DNA of 64,000 nucleotides from Zygnema cylindricum (Eukaryota; Streptophyta; Zygnematophyceae; Zygnematales; Zygnemataceae), in NCBI GenBank assembly GCA_037447655.1, contig JBBHKE010003455.1:599550-663549 (forward strand), given 5' to 3'. The position numbers and the translations under genes are program-made. Every line of letters starts with the position of its first letter. Within the stretch, counting starts at the first letter, position 1. Shown piece after piece: positions 1-12,700 of this stretch. The notes under the pieces were generated by a model. The model did no database searches. It was given only the letters and a program-made list of their open reading frames with translations, and was not told the origin of the DNA.

Positions 1-545
1 AGGGGAGAGGGAGAGTGTGATAGTGGCCTCATTCTAAAAAGTGTGAGATAAAAGTGATAGTGTGAGAGGGAGAGGGGAGAGGCGACAACGACGCAAAATT
101 CTACCGAGGACCCATGAATGAAAGTGGAGGTCCGCGACCCCTTCAGTTTTTTCCGGTACATCCTCGTATTTTACGTACATGCGCGTGACGGGCAGGGAGA
201 AAATAGCGAGTCGTCCTAAAATTTTCCCGCTCGTGTGTCGCGTGCGTGGGCCATTTTGCATTCGTTGATTTGGACGATACTTTCCCTAAAATCACCTCGC
301 GAGGTGATTTTTGATGAAGTTTTTTGACGGGCTGAAATCTCTTGCCCGAGGGTCGAAAAAAGGAAAACGCCAAAATTTGTTAAGATGACGACAAATATGA
401 AGTACATCCAAAGTATAGACTTAACGTTTGCTGTACTTTTAAAGAATTGATTTTTTTGTACGTCTAAAGTTTTTATCGTACGGACCTGCGCTTTGTGCAA
501 AAACGACAGATTAAAGTCGATACTTTAACACATGGGGACGTACCC
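1..545. mobile_element. Harbinger-like MITE, family B, left end outside window
   Basis: The right terminus reads ACATGGGGACGTACCC followed by TTA. The same internal sequence recurs at 17892-18827 and, more diverged, inside the complete copy at 43338-44252. It holds no intact gene; short ORFs here are the same repeat read in other frames. The boundary is seen directly; the Harbinger-like assignment rests on the GGG/CCC termini and the TAA/TTA target duplications of better copies. Confidence 0.6.
288..311. repeat. Perfect 24-bp internal palindrome of family B
   Basis: The arms AAAATCACCTCG and CGAGGTGATTTT are exact reverse complements with no spacer. The same palindrome is at 18568-18591, and variants occur at 2582-2607 and 58302-58330. 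Confidence 0.85.
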
Positions 546-548
546 TTA

Positions 549-812
549 CTCTAATTTTGTTAAGTACTCTATATTGGGATATGTCGGCAATAATTATCCG
601 CGCTGAAATTTTGAACACTAAATTACGTAGACGTTCAAAATCTGTCAGTCCGTATAGTTTTGACATCATTATGACGTTAGCATTATTTGTCGCGTTGAAT
701 GTCAGTTAATGTTCACACTGACGACGATGCTGTCGGCGGACGAGAGTTATGCGAACGGCTTTTTTTCGATGTGATTGATTTTTCGTTTAGTGCGGTTTCA
801 CGTGCGAGCACG
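549..812. other. Non-coding repeat flank
   Basis: No gene is seen. Bases from about 690 onward match 41590-41700 (shared core ACGAGAGTTATGCGAAC), so this is the left part of a dispersed repeat later hit by the two hAT-like insertions that follow. Confidence 0.5.
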
Positions 813-820
813 ATTCTAAT

Positions 821-1302
821 CATAGTTGTTCACGTCGTTTAGTGCGAACGATTTAATCGCGACGAATTATACGTAACAAACGCATTGAACCTTTTGAAAA
901 AATTGTAAAAATCGTTAATGAATTTTCATCCGTACTATTCCGTACATGTAAACAAAAATAAATTTCACATATACTGCAGTTTGTACATTTTTCGTACATT
1001 TTACGTATCTTTTCAATTTAGTCCTTACATTTTTGGATATATTTCGTACATTTCCGTACAATTTATGTTCTGTTTACCGGACAGAAAGTACGACGAAGTG
1101 TAACGTATCTTTTCGCCAAATTTCGTACATTTAACAAACAAAACCGTACAGCAATCGTAAAATATCGTACAGTTTCCGTAAATTAGCCGTTCAGTTTTCC
1201 AGACAGAAAGTACATCGCGTTTTTTTCCGATTTATTCAAAAGTCACGAATTATACGTTTTAATCGGAAAAAAGGAAAAAATCGCGCGATTTGAACAACTA
1301 TG
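821..1302. mobile_element. hAT-like MITE, 482 bp, 8-bp TSD
   Basis: The ends are CATAGTTGTTCA and TGAACAACTATG. The flanks at 813-820 and 1303-1310 are both ATTCTAAT, an exact 8-bp target duplication as expected for hAT transposition. The related copy at 41690-41740 has the host repeat without this insertion and acts as an empty-site comparison. A second copy starts at 15866. The interior is rich in GTAC words and carries no transposase, so it is non-autonomous. Confidence 0.85.
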
Positions 1303-1334
1303 ATTCTAATAAATCATTACTTCTACCTTTTTAC

Positions 1335-1790
1335 CATAGTTCAAAAGTAGGCGTTTTTTGGTAAGCCTTTTGTAGGCCGCCTTTAGCGTAAGTTGTGTTA
1401 TGGGCTTTCCATGTGATCTTCTTAGATCGCTACTTTCATCAGCGACCGTCCGATCCTCCGAATCTGACGATAGTCCTATCGTAAGCTGTGTTATGGGCTT
1501 TTCATGTGATCTTCTTAGATCGTTACTTTCATCAACGACCGTCAGATCGTCTGAATCTGACGGTTTAAATAAAACGTCGCTCAAAACTCACAGAAAAATA
1601 TTTTTGTCCGATTTTTTTTTTCAAATTTAGACATGACGTTTAATTCTCTATCGATCCATGTGAAACTCAACCTTGTTACTATTTTATTTCATTTTGCGAC
1701 CAATACAATATGGGTCTTAAGGCCATATTGTATATTTTGCATACAATAGGCATATTGTATGGGCGTACGGTCACCTACTTTTGAACTATG
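1335..1790. mobile_element. hAT-like MITE, 456 bp, 8-bp TSD
   Basis: The ends CATAGTTCAAAAGTAGG and CCTACTTTTGAACTATG form a terminal inverted repeat. The flanks 1327-1334 and 1791-1798 are both CTTTTTAC. The interior holds two tandem units of about 95 bp. An inverted copy lies at 25835-26289 with its own 8-bp TSD. No transposase is encoded. Confidence 0.85.
1395..1565. repeat. Two-unit tandem repeat inside the hAT-like MITE
   Basis: Two units of about 95 bp share GTGATCTTCTTAGATCG and the following CTGACG stretch. The same double unit is in the copy at 26085-26240, so the duplication predates the spread of the family. Confidence 0.75.
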
Positions 1791-1798
1791 CTTTTTAC

Positions 1799-2004
1799 TT
1801 AAAAAAGTACAATTTTGCACGTTCGAACGTCGTCCGTACTCCACACTATTTAAAACGAACCTATATTACATTTTTTTACGCTAATTTAACTTACCTAAAT
1901 TAGAATAATGAAAAAATTAGAATCGTTTACTCTATTTGATGTCATAGAGACGAAATTTCGAGCGACCGAATTAGAGTAATTTACTCTAATTACGATTCGC
2001 GGTG
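1799..2004. mobile_element. Right end of a Tc1/mariner-like MITE
   Basis: The segment ends ATTACGATTCGCGGTG then TA, the terminus of the CACCG family described at 7837. It is collinear with 41740-41940, including the CGTCCGTACTCCACAC stretch. No gene is seen. Confidence 0.55.
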
Positions 2005-2310
2005 TACCGTATTGACTTTGTACGCACAGAGGCACAGGTGACAGAAGTACGGTCCTAAAAAGCCCGCACCACAGTGGCACAAGTTTACAAATGCTAGGAC
2101 CCGTCTACATGATGCCCGTTTTCGTTAGTCTAACGGTCTCGAGCTATGCTGCCCAGAAAATACACCGCTCATCGTTATTCTTGTTAAAAAAAAAATAGCG
2201 TAAACGCTAGTTTAGTGATAATAACGTTGTATTCTGTGTTTTAGTTTTTTTGAAAAAAGAAAACATTTCAATTAATTTTGGCACTTAGCGCCAAATATTG
2301 TTTCAACTTA

Positions 2311-3305
2311 GGGTATGTTCCCGTGTAGCCGTAACTTAATCTTGTTACTTTAATTTTAGTGAAGATTCTCCGTATTAGGGTACTTTTGTTGGTGCTAAAG
2401 TTACAATTATTTTCTGTCGTTTTCCTCAATAACTTAGAAAAAAACGAGAAAATCCGCAGCATTACAAGTTGCGTCTCCTTAAAACTTTATACGTACTGGA
2501 TTTAGTCGTCGCGATGCAGTTTGTCGTCTAGCGCGTATCGACCCACTTTTGCGTCCTTCCAACTCATCTTCAAACTTTATATAAAATCACCTCATGAGGT
2601 GATTTTAAATAAAGTTCCATGAGGTGAGCGAATAGCCAGATGTTGTCGCACGTGTCGGAATTTTTTGACAAATTTTGTGCGCGGAGTACCAAAAAATAAC
2701 CCACTGCACGTTTCCAGCCTCTGCGTGACATTTTTCCGTGCGCTTTTTCGTACAGGGGTTGTGGAGGGGGTCTCGGCCAACAGACGCCATTTCGCAAAAG
2801 CGAAGTCCGTGAAAGCGCCTCTCTTTCTCTCCCTCTCCCACTACCGTGTCTATCTCACAATTCTTGCAATGAAAAACGTCAATAATGGTATCAAATTATA
2901 GATCTCTATGATTTCTTTTTACTATCTTTGGGCGTATTTTGATGGCAAGTAGAGTGAGAAAAGACTAAAAAACAAAATCGGGAAACCTTGGAGGAAAGTT
3001 TTAGAATTTGTGACGTTGACGCTGTCATAATTTGAGCGTGACGTCAAAATGTCACAAACACTAAACATCTACAATGTCACCAGTAGCTAGACGTCTAGAA
3101 CCGTCGCTATTTTGTAAACGTCATCAATTGTCGCGAGTTTTGTAGCTGTCTACAACCGTCACAAATTACACCCACGTCTACATCTGTCACAATCTAAATT
3201 AACCATTTAATTTCTTTACATATGAATGCTATGAAATTAGTACTTATAACCTTCGCTAAAAACAAAGTTACAAGACTGAAGTTTCGTTTACATGTGAAAG
3301 TACCC
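2311..3305. mobile_element. Harbinger-like MITE, about 1 kb, TTA TSD
   Basis: The element starts GGGTATGTTCCCGTGT and ends GTGAAAGTACCC, each flanked by TTA (2308-2310, 3306-3308). Right after the second TTA another GGGTATGTCTCCATGTG end begins, so two elements abut. The interior contains palindromes and TGTAGACGT-type words. No gene is present. Confidence 0.6.
2582..2607. repeat. 26-bp perfect palindrome inside MITE
   Basis: The arms TAAAATCACCTCA and TGAGGTGATTTTA are exact reverse complements. It is a variant of the palindrome at 288-311 in which the central CGCG is ATAT-like (CA|TG). Confidence 0.85.
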
Positions 3306-3308
3306 TTA

Positions 3309-4830
3309 GGGTATGTCTCCATGTGCTTGTAACTTAGCGAGCTTACTTTGTATTTTAGCGTAGATTCTTCGTACACTGTTTTCAAGTGTCCCAATATGTA
3401 ATAAGGAAATTGATACTTAAGGGTGTGACGATTGTATGCGTCGACAATGCCCGTGACGGTTGTCAATGACTACAATCTGTGATGGCGCATATTAGTTGTA
3501 ACTGCTTGTGACGTCCCATGTCTTTCCGTGACATTGTAGACGTACCGCCTTCCAGCCTATGCCGTTTCATGGTTGAAGAAGATGTGCTTTGTATTTGCGT
3601 CTGCCGTCCGGTCGACGTAAAATGGCATCGGAATCTTGAGACCCCTGCAAAAAAAAATCCGTACCGGAGGCAAACGGACAAAACAAAACAAACCGTGTAC
3701 TATTCCTCGTGCGGAAATTGTGTTTGAAAGTTTTGATAAGTTTGAAATTAAGGTTTGAAGATGGCGTCTATTGACATGGCGGGGTCAAAGCATAGAACAA
3801 CAACATGTAGTACATTCTAAGTTGTTGATGGCCTTAAGCGTTTCCTTTTCAATTTCTTTTGCTTTGTTGTAACTTAAGCCGTATGTCGCTAAGTTTTAGA
3901 GGAAAATGATAAAAAGAACCGACTTTGGGACATGGGAGACATAACTTTGCTTTTCAGAGTGTTTCTATGTTCGAAAACGAAAACGTTACTTTAAACTATG
4001 ACGGTTGTAGACGTGGGTACAATTTGTGACGGTTGTAGACGTCTACACAACTGGCAACAAGTTTTTACGTTTACAAAATAGCGACGGTTGTAGACGTCTA
4101 GTGTTTTGTGACATTGTAGATGCCTAAGGTTTGACGTCATGCTCACTTGTGACAACGCCAACGTCACTGATTGAAGAACTTCCGGCCATGGCTTCTCAAT
4201 TTCGTTTTTTCAACTTTTCTCACTCAGACTCGCCACCAAATTATGCCTAGAGTTAGTCAAACGAAGCATTTTCCAAAGCTCTTTCATTGCATACCAATAT
4301 TGTCTTGTTTCGTTCCAAGACGTGAGAGATAAAACTGACAGTGTTAGCGGGAGAGGGAGAGAGGCGCCTTCACGGACCTCACTTTTGTAAAATAGTATCC
4401 GTTGCTTGAGACCCCTCAACTGCGCTTGTATGGAAAAAATTCCGTACAGGTTGGGTACTGACAAATTTTATTTTTTGTGCACTCCGCTTTTTGTAAAGAT
4501 GTTTAAAATTTTTACAACACATACAAAAACATAATCCTATTCGTGGTTCAACTGTTCCTTAAATAAAATCAACTCGTGAGTCATTTTCAAATAAAGTTTG
4601 AAGATGAGCTGGAATGGCATGGTAGTGGGTCGAAAAGAGCAAGACGACAAGCCGTGGTACATTTTAAGTTTCAAGATTTCGCAAATTGTAATTTGGTTTC
4701 ACAAATTTATTGTTCAGTAGATTTTCTCGCTGCAGGCTTTGTTTCGGGCGAAAGAGTAAAAACAAACCCTTGCTTTGACACATGTAAACACACCATTAGT
4801 AGCACCTACGCTGAAATGTAACCAGCACTA
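3309..4830. other. Decayed MITE-derived DNA, no gene
   Basis: The stretch starts with a family B-like end (GGGTATGTCTCCATGTG). It contains several TTGTAGACGTCTA palindromic words (about 4027-4100) and a decayed copy of the family B interior at 4310-4460. A degenerate form of the palindrome lies near 4567. Short ORFs here are repeat shadows. Confidence 0.5.
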
Positions 4831-6719
4831 TTTCAAGTGATATACTACCCTGGCAGTGCTGTTGTTTATCGGGTAAAAAAAATTATCGCGAAAAATTCAT
4901 CAAGGGGCCTCCAATCAAATGGTAGTTTATTGCCGGAAAGTAAAATAGACATTTTCATAAAGAAGATAGTACCAAAAGCTTCTTGCCAAACGTAAGCTCA
5001 AAACAGCTAATACCCATCTTTCAAGTTATCTATGAACATCCACCCCAAGATTGTAAGTTCATGTTCGGCAACTTCAAACGAATTTTCAAGATTTTTACAA
5101 CTTAATAGCATACGAAAGTGAACTTCAAGAATTTCAATAAATAAAAAAAATGGCCGACTGTGCTGCAATGAGTTATCCACTCAACTGTTGAAAAAAATGA
5201 AACACAATACCAGCAGATTTTAGGTCTCCTAGTCTCATAAAGAGAAACAGAGGCGAACTGAGAAAAAAAAATCCAGCATCCAAACAAGCAAATTAGCGTA
5301 TAGGTTCAGAAAGGGCAACAGAGAACAAAAATGTGGCTTTATTATGTGAACAAAAGCACATCAAAGACTGCAAAAATGTCTTTCTTTGTGTGCTTCTGAA
5401 TAGACAACAGGCACATAAAAGACGAGAGAGTACCAACAATCAGCAGCACCATGTGACTGTGAAGTAAAGAGACACCTTTGCTAAGGCTCCTCTAGTTCCT
5501 ATCAACCACTCATGCGGTACAGCACATGCCACGCTCTGACAAAAAAATGGTAAAGCTTTCAAAATTTGTCTCCAGGCTTTCTGAAACGTGGCTTGGTTTC
5601 CACATCCATTCAACTACTATCCCGTATTTGCGTGCCAACTGGCTCACGAAAACATTATGTCCTAACAAATGCTTAAACTGTTCTTTTCCAACGAGGAACA
5701 GAAGTATTAAGAGCTCGTGAGCTGTATGGAAAACAATTGAAGCCGAAAAATGCCCAGAGAACAAACCTCCAGGAACAACTTTCCAAATTTCACCCTCGGA
5801 CCAATTATTTACAAACACCCTTGACAAAAACCACCACCAGAGATAAAAGTCCATAGAGTCGGTGATAAACTATCATAAATCTTCATCTCCATGAAAATGC
5901 CCCTGACTTTCCGCCTGCGCATGTCAAAAACAAAAAATTACTACAACATGGTTAACACTTCTAAAGAATGTTATTAAGAAAAAAAAAGAAAGAACTCAAA
6001 TAAGGCGAAGTATTTCCGAACAAACCATTCAATCGCTTCATTTGCACACATCAAAATACGAAAAACCTACTGTACTGGACAGCTAAAATAGACAATTAAA
6101 AAACCGGAGAAAGCAAACTGATAATGCTAATGGTTGAACCAGTAAAGTTAAGAAAAGCCAGTGGCTATGTTTGAACCATTAGCAGAGAAAAAGGACAATA
6201 AGCACATGCAACAAACAGTACACAACTGTAGTCCATAGATCTGAACTCGGTCGGGACCATGCCTAACATAATACTCTTTGAAAAGTATACTTATCTAGGC
6301 ATCATTTTACAGGTTGGCCCCTAGTTTCCCATACTTTGAGACTTAGGTCGCCATATTTATTGCACACCTCATGAGATAATCATTTAAACTTCATTATTCT
6401 GGATTTACTGTATGAAACGCTATACTAAGAACAGTTTCTGCGTCGACAATATGAAGAGTCCGCTTAGCAACTTCTCCACCTTACAAAGATAACAAGTGAT
6501 TTTTTCCTAATGCGAATGATCCTGAAAGATTTGAGCATTAGAGTCTAGTTTATTCAAGGAGAACAGAGCGACTTCCCTTTTGTATAAACTATCATTGGTC
6601 AAAACCGAAATGGCAAGCAATGGGCTACACTCACAGAAAGAGAAAGTCATCCCACAAGAATCCCCTTTTAAAACACTAAACAACACCATGACAAAGGGAA
6701 TCTAAAGAGACCTGGTTGT
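4831..6719. other. Unannotated region downstream of the IFRD gene
   Basis: AT-rich single-copy-looking DNA without recognisable MITE ends. An open frame of 114 codons on the minus strand (5510-5854) is not recognisable and has no splice or start context that I trust. It may include 3' UTR or an unknown short gene. Confidence 0.35.
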
Positions 6720-6720
6720 A

Positions 6721-6730
6721 TTTATTTATT
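6721..6730 (-). terminator. Candidate poly(A) signal of the IFRD gene
   Basis: Read on the minus strand this is an overlapping pair of AATAAA hexamers about 42 bases after the stop codon at 6772-6774. Position and motif fit a polyadenylation signal; use is not shown. Confidence 0.4.
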
Positions 6731-6771
6731 AACTAATGCTTTACCCTCCTTGTACTTCTCAAGCAATTTCT

Positions 6772-9700
6772 TCAAGGAGTTGATCCATAACATACCCGTG
6801 CAAAACTGCGGCTTTGGCTACGAGCCTGTGTGCGAGCCTTGTTCAACACAGAATTTGGTGAACGGTACAATCTCTGCAAAACGGTACAAAACAAAAGAGC
6901 ACTGTTAATTGCTGTCTAAGAAATCACTTATGGTACAGTGATTAGCTCATTTGAGAGATCAAAAAATAATAGGCACCTTAAGTGCTAACCAAGCCTACCA
7001 AAATGTAGAAAAAATATGTTTATGTCACGCAGGTAAACTTAACTTGATTAAGGAAAAAACCAAACACTAATAGAGTACATTTTTTTATTTACTATGGTGC
7101 TAACGTACAAGATTCTATGATAGGTAATTATATCCAGGTACAGGGCAAAATTTGCAAAACTAAACCCAGTGAAAGAGAAATTAAAGCTTTATTGGAGTAT
7201 GTTAGCTTATATTATGTAGTTATCATTTCTATTGAACAAGATATGCATCTGGCTGTACAGTATTATGATAGTGTATATCAGCAATACATAATGACACTCG
7301 AAACACAAAAGCTCAGCCAACTATACCACCTGGCAGGAGATAAGATAAGGTATCCTTTGAAACATTTTCTTTACACAGCAAGGTCCCATGAAAGATCATC
7401 AGAGGGTATACCTTCTCAGCCAGTGAACGGAACCCTTCCGCTTTAGTAGTCCTTGGTTGGTAATTAAAAATGTCATGAAGCAAAGTGTTTTCCTGAGACA
7501 GCAAAAAAGGAACCACACATAAATGCCAGCAAAAGGGCGAAGCAAGGGATTTGGACTTCAAAAGGCAAAGGGACATTCGGTATCAAAATGCAATTCTCCC
7601 TGCAAGAGGAAATAGTACCAGAACTTGAACATTCAACGGCCACTCCAGCATATCACAACGATTGGGAAGTAGTTGAGCAAACCTGCAGCTAATGCTGATG
7701 CTAAAGCTGTTTCAAAAAGAAGGACAGGAAAAGCCCCCCACCTGCAAATGACGTTGGAAGCCCTCCGCCAAAAATTTCCGGAATGCATTCAGCTGCAGAT
7801 TCACAAAACCAAACCAAAGATTAACATTCGCTACTACACCGCGAATCGTAATTAGAGTTATATACGCTAATTCCATCACCCCAAATTTTGACTCTATCAC
7901 TATAAATAGAGTACATTATTCTAAATTATTCTTTACGTTATTTAAGGTACTTTTTGAATGAGCGTTAATAACTCTAATACAGTGCCGTTTTAAATAGTGT
8001 GGCGTACGGACGGTGTCTGACCGTACAAAACTGTACTTTATTAAGTAAAAAAGTACAAATAATGATTTAGTACAGGCCGTTTTCATGTAAGTGCGTTTTA
8101 ACAAACCGCGTAATGGAAACGTCATAATGACGTGAAACTGTACGTTTTGTCAGATTCTGTACTTGTACTTAATTTACAGTGGATGTATTCAGCGCCCAAA
8201 TTTACTCCCAAATTAGAGTTATTGATAAATTAGAGTAAAATTCCTTTTTGAAAAAGTTATATCACACAAATTAGAGTTCATAACTCTAATTATGTTTTTT
8301 ACTTTTTTTACTCTATTTTTTTCTTTACTCTTATTACGATTCACGGTGTAGTTAACTATTCATTTACTAGTGCTCGATATTAAAAATCTCGGAAAGACGA
8401 GGAACCCGAAAGATGGTACTTCCACTCGAGAAGGACTAGACAAGCTATTTATAATGCATTCAGATTTCCAGAAGGAGCCATTGACGAACGTTCTCGTATA
8501 TTCGGTTTGAACATCTGGCTATTTGCCCTTTGCTCTGACAAGTCCCTCAACCAGACTCAAATGTACCATTGTCAAACTCTACACTGTCAAACCATTTTAT
8601 TTCTTACTTCAGGTCCCGACAGATTAACTGAGCTGCCAAGGATAATAAATACACAAGGTTTTACAACTCCTCTGGACACGAATTGATTCTAATGAATTAT
8701 GCGTTCCTCTTACAGCATTTTGCATTGGAACACATAATCAGACCTGAAATCCAATGGTCAGACTAGCAAAAATAGAAGCAAAGATAGATCTATTGATAAA
8801 AACTATTACTTACTAAACACTCCCGCAACCTCCAATCACAGGCGTCTTCTCAATTAAAACAACAAAAAATTGATTCATAGAACACAAGAAACAAAGCTCA
8901 ATTGTTTAAGAAAACTCAAGTAGGCAAGGTTGAAAAACTTGCCCAGCCTCTATCAGTAGACTTTTATACCAATGAAGAAGAGCGGTTCATTGAGCACAAT
9001 CACAAAGGAAAACTTGGGCTTCGGGAATCAATTAGCACTCCTTGAAATTGAGTAAGAAATAATAGGTGCCTCCTCGTGTCACTAAAAACACCTACCACGA
9101 GTAACATCAGATGCTACAATGAAAGGCCTTATTGTTTGTTAACCTTGATGTAAAGGTTTCAAAGTTCAATCTTCTTACCTGAACTGTTTGTGTCCATGTG
9201 GAAATTTGCAAGCTATCTCCATGCTTCAATTTCACTGTCGTCTTGGGCAAATCTCCTTCCTGTATTTAACAGTAGGAACAAACATTAGAACAATAGAAAA
9301 CCCAACTCCGAAACTGAAGTTCCACAACCAGGAGATTTCCTCATCATACTCTTAATCCAGCAGAAAAACCTTGCAGATAACCTAACATAAGCTTTCAGTA
9401 ACTATCAAATGATTAATTGCAGCTTATTGAATTATGAGCATTTTTTCTGACAGATGACCACAATTAAAGAATCTCCATGGATATAACTGGCTCAAAACCA
9501 AGTAAATAAATTCTCGACGTATCCACCAGAGGAAAATCTTTATAAGAGCATGTATCAACCTGAATGGACGAAAGGATTTCACGAAAGCTTGTTTTCTGAG
9601 ACAGTCGATCTCGTTTGGAATGCCTCTTGCTTGCTCCTGGAATTGTTAAGGCTCTCATTTGCTCCACTACCTCGTCTGTATTAAAGAAAAAATTGAAATG

Positions 9701-12700
9701 CATTAAGCCGATGTAACTCTCCCAATTCATTGACTCACTCTATCTCTCTTCATGACATTCCTTGAGACTATTTCACATAGTACTCCTGACAGACCGCAGG
9801 CAACATTCAAAAACCAGACACAAAATTAGCCTTCTCATAAGATACCGAGCCTCAGAAACCCATCTATCCAGCCAAATTTCACTTTCTCCATCAATAAAAC
9901 TCTATCTTGCCTGCCCGTACATCACATTTCCATTCAAGGAAAAGGCAAACCTGATCTATCATCCGCAAAACACTCAAAATAAATGATCAACAAAGAGTCA
10001 AGGACGAAAAGTTATGCAAACGTCAACATTAGATTTGATATGGCTAGACAAAAACATTACCATAGAAAAAACTACTAGAAACCTCATCAGCAGCCTCACC
10101 TGGTGCCACACTCTCTTCAGGTATCGACCCCTCACTGTAAAAATCTTCTCCATCACTCCCTCTCATTTCTGCACTGGCTGCCTCGTGAAGGAGAGCAATA
10201 GCTTCTCCAGCTGCAGTGCGAACATTCAGGTCATCATCTTTAAGATGCTCTGCCAAAGAAAAGATTTCTCTGCGCAATACACACATCACAAAAGCAAACA
10301 TAACAACCTTTAGAAGCCTAGCAGCGGTCCCCGAACAAATCTCTTTCCCTTCTCCTGCTTACCCGCAACAAGATTACTAACAATTGTAAATCGAAGCTTT
10401 GGATGGATTGGCTTCTTCTTTTGCACCTTTTCTAGCTATGCATCCAACTTCAAGATGCCCACCTGCGTCCGTACTCCTCTGCTGTGTGATCTGAGGGGAT
10501 GGTTGACAACAACAGGCTCCATGAAGTCAACGCCGTTGCTCTAACGGGCGGTGATGGAGGTGATGCTCCCACTTTCTGTACTCCTCAAACAGAAAGTGAT
10601 GAAACGTGTTTTACTTTAGAAATCAAATAAAACCTACAATTTAAGTCCCATGTGGTCTAACAAAAGCACATTTCAAATAACCACGACAGAAGCAAAGAAG
10701 CCTTCCGACTCACCAACAAGGCAGGAAAAACAAACAAATCTAGAGTTCAGAAACATTCAGTATGCTGACAACATTCAGGTAGATAAACTGAAAGCCCAAG
10801 ATCCAAAGTGCATCGAACAAGACAGAAAGGCAAAGAGACAGACTAGCAATATGCACAAATGGTTTGTTTTGAATACCTGTGAAGCACTTGCAGTTCCTGT
10901 ATGACAGCCTATCTGCCAAAACATCTTCATTGTCTGTTCCGTTGCCTCTGTATCTGACGGACTAACAAAAGACACAATGGCCAATGACTCCAAGGCCTGT
11001 ACACACAATACAAATAAAGCAAACACCGTCAACTCCCAATGCTCAGCTTCTCAATCTCCATTGGCCAATCCAATATTCCTGAAAATTTGTGAGTTTCCCA
11101 GTAGACTTCAACAACAAACCACCTCATGTACACAAAGGTTATAAACTCCGTGAATAAATTTGTTTCGCATGAACGCTTCGTATTGCATAAACCTTAAAAC
11201 ACTTGAAAGGAGCCATGAAACCCAAGTTCCACGAAGACAACATTAGTAAGGAAACTACACTGTAGGCATTTGAAGATTTTTCTCCCAGTTTGAACCTGTC
11301 TATGGAAGTGCACAAACTACATTGATGGCTAGTAAATAATAATTTTTTCAGGAAAAGCAAAAGACAAAACTAGGCTGTCTTGTTCGAAATATCACCAACC
11401 CTACCCTAGGCCAGAACAGCATACACTTTAGAGAACTGCCCACACCATCAAAAACTAAGTTTCTGCATTAGAACTTACTGCAATCCGCGCAGCAGAAGCT
11501 GAATTGGTTTTTGCAACCATTGTTAATGCAGGCGCAGCTTCTTCCAAAACATGCTCCACAGCAGTGCTAGCCCCGAGTGTGATTGCTAATAGACCTGCAC
11601 ATAACCTTGGTTGTCAGGATAATCATTTGGTCAACAACACATACAGACAGGGTCCTTTTTGAATTGTCAACTGTTGTTCCACATATGCATCTGAGCACAT
11701 AACTCGTTACAGCTATGAGCTTTGTCTCCTTTGCAGCAAAAGTGCACTCTAAACGCATGTGGACCTCAAATCCATTTCAAGGTTGTCCCATTATAATGTT
11801 AACTGAAACATGTAAAACTTCACAACTTAGAACATATGCATGTACCCTAAATTCCAAGCGGATTTAGCCCATTAACCAAAAGATGCCGGCAAATTTCCAC
11901 ATGGAGACCAAAACCTAATCACATAACCAAATAAGCAAGCCTTGAAATTCATACATCGCTACACTTATTTCTGCTCATGCTCATGCTTCAATGATTGCAA
12001 AACCAATGAAAACAAAAAAAGTTACCTAGAGCACGTGCAGCCAATGCTACCTCGGATGAACTCCCCCTTTTCACTGATCCAAGTAACTGCTGCAAAAGAG
12101 TTTCCGACCTGTCACACCATCAAACCAGCCACACATCCTCACAATTCAAAAACTAGTCACAACAACCACACCCAATCAAAAGTCAAAGCTTGAAGTTTAT
12201 GATTGATTCCAAACTAGACCTGGATGATTGAAACAGACTATTCCCTAAAAATTACCCAAACAATTCCTAAAAAAGCTTTCAAAGTACACATAATAACTTA
12301 TCGGTAGTCTGGACAAGAGAATAGTATGACATACATCGCTTCAGGAGCGCAAACAAAAGCGCTTAACTGGCTGATTACAGCTATACACCTTTCCTATGCT
12401 AGTACTGGAAGGCCACACTAATTTAGACGAATGAATTGAGAAACTGGCACCTAAGATTGAACAGATCCAAACTATCATTGTGAGAGGTGTTGTCTCACTC
12501 AATCTACCAAAAAGAGATATTTTACACCAAAAATGCACAGTTCACCTCCATTACTATGATTAGACACATGTTATGGATGGAAAACAAAGTATACACAAAA
12601 GTTTCTTGTCCACTTATTTCTTATTCATGACAACTGAGGATTACACTACGCCACAAAACGACTTACAAAACCGACAAAAAAAGGTACAACTCCACGAAGG

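Noticed and set aside
5510-5854. Minus-strand ORF of 114 codons
   Set aside because: Trp/Phe-rich, not recognisable, near the IFRD 3' end; no start or splice evidence.
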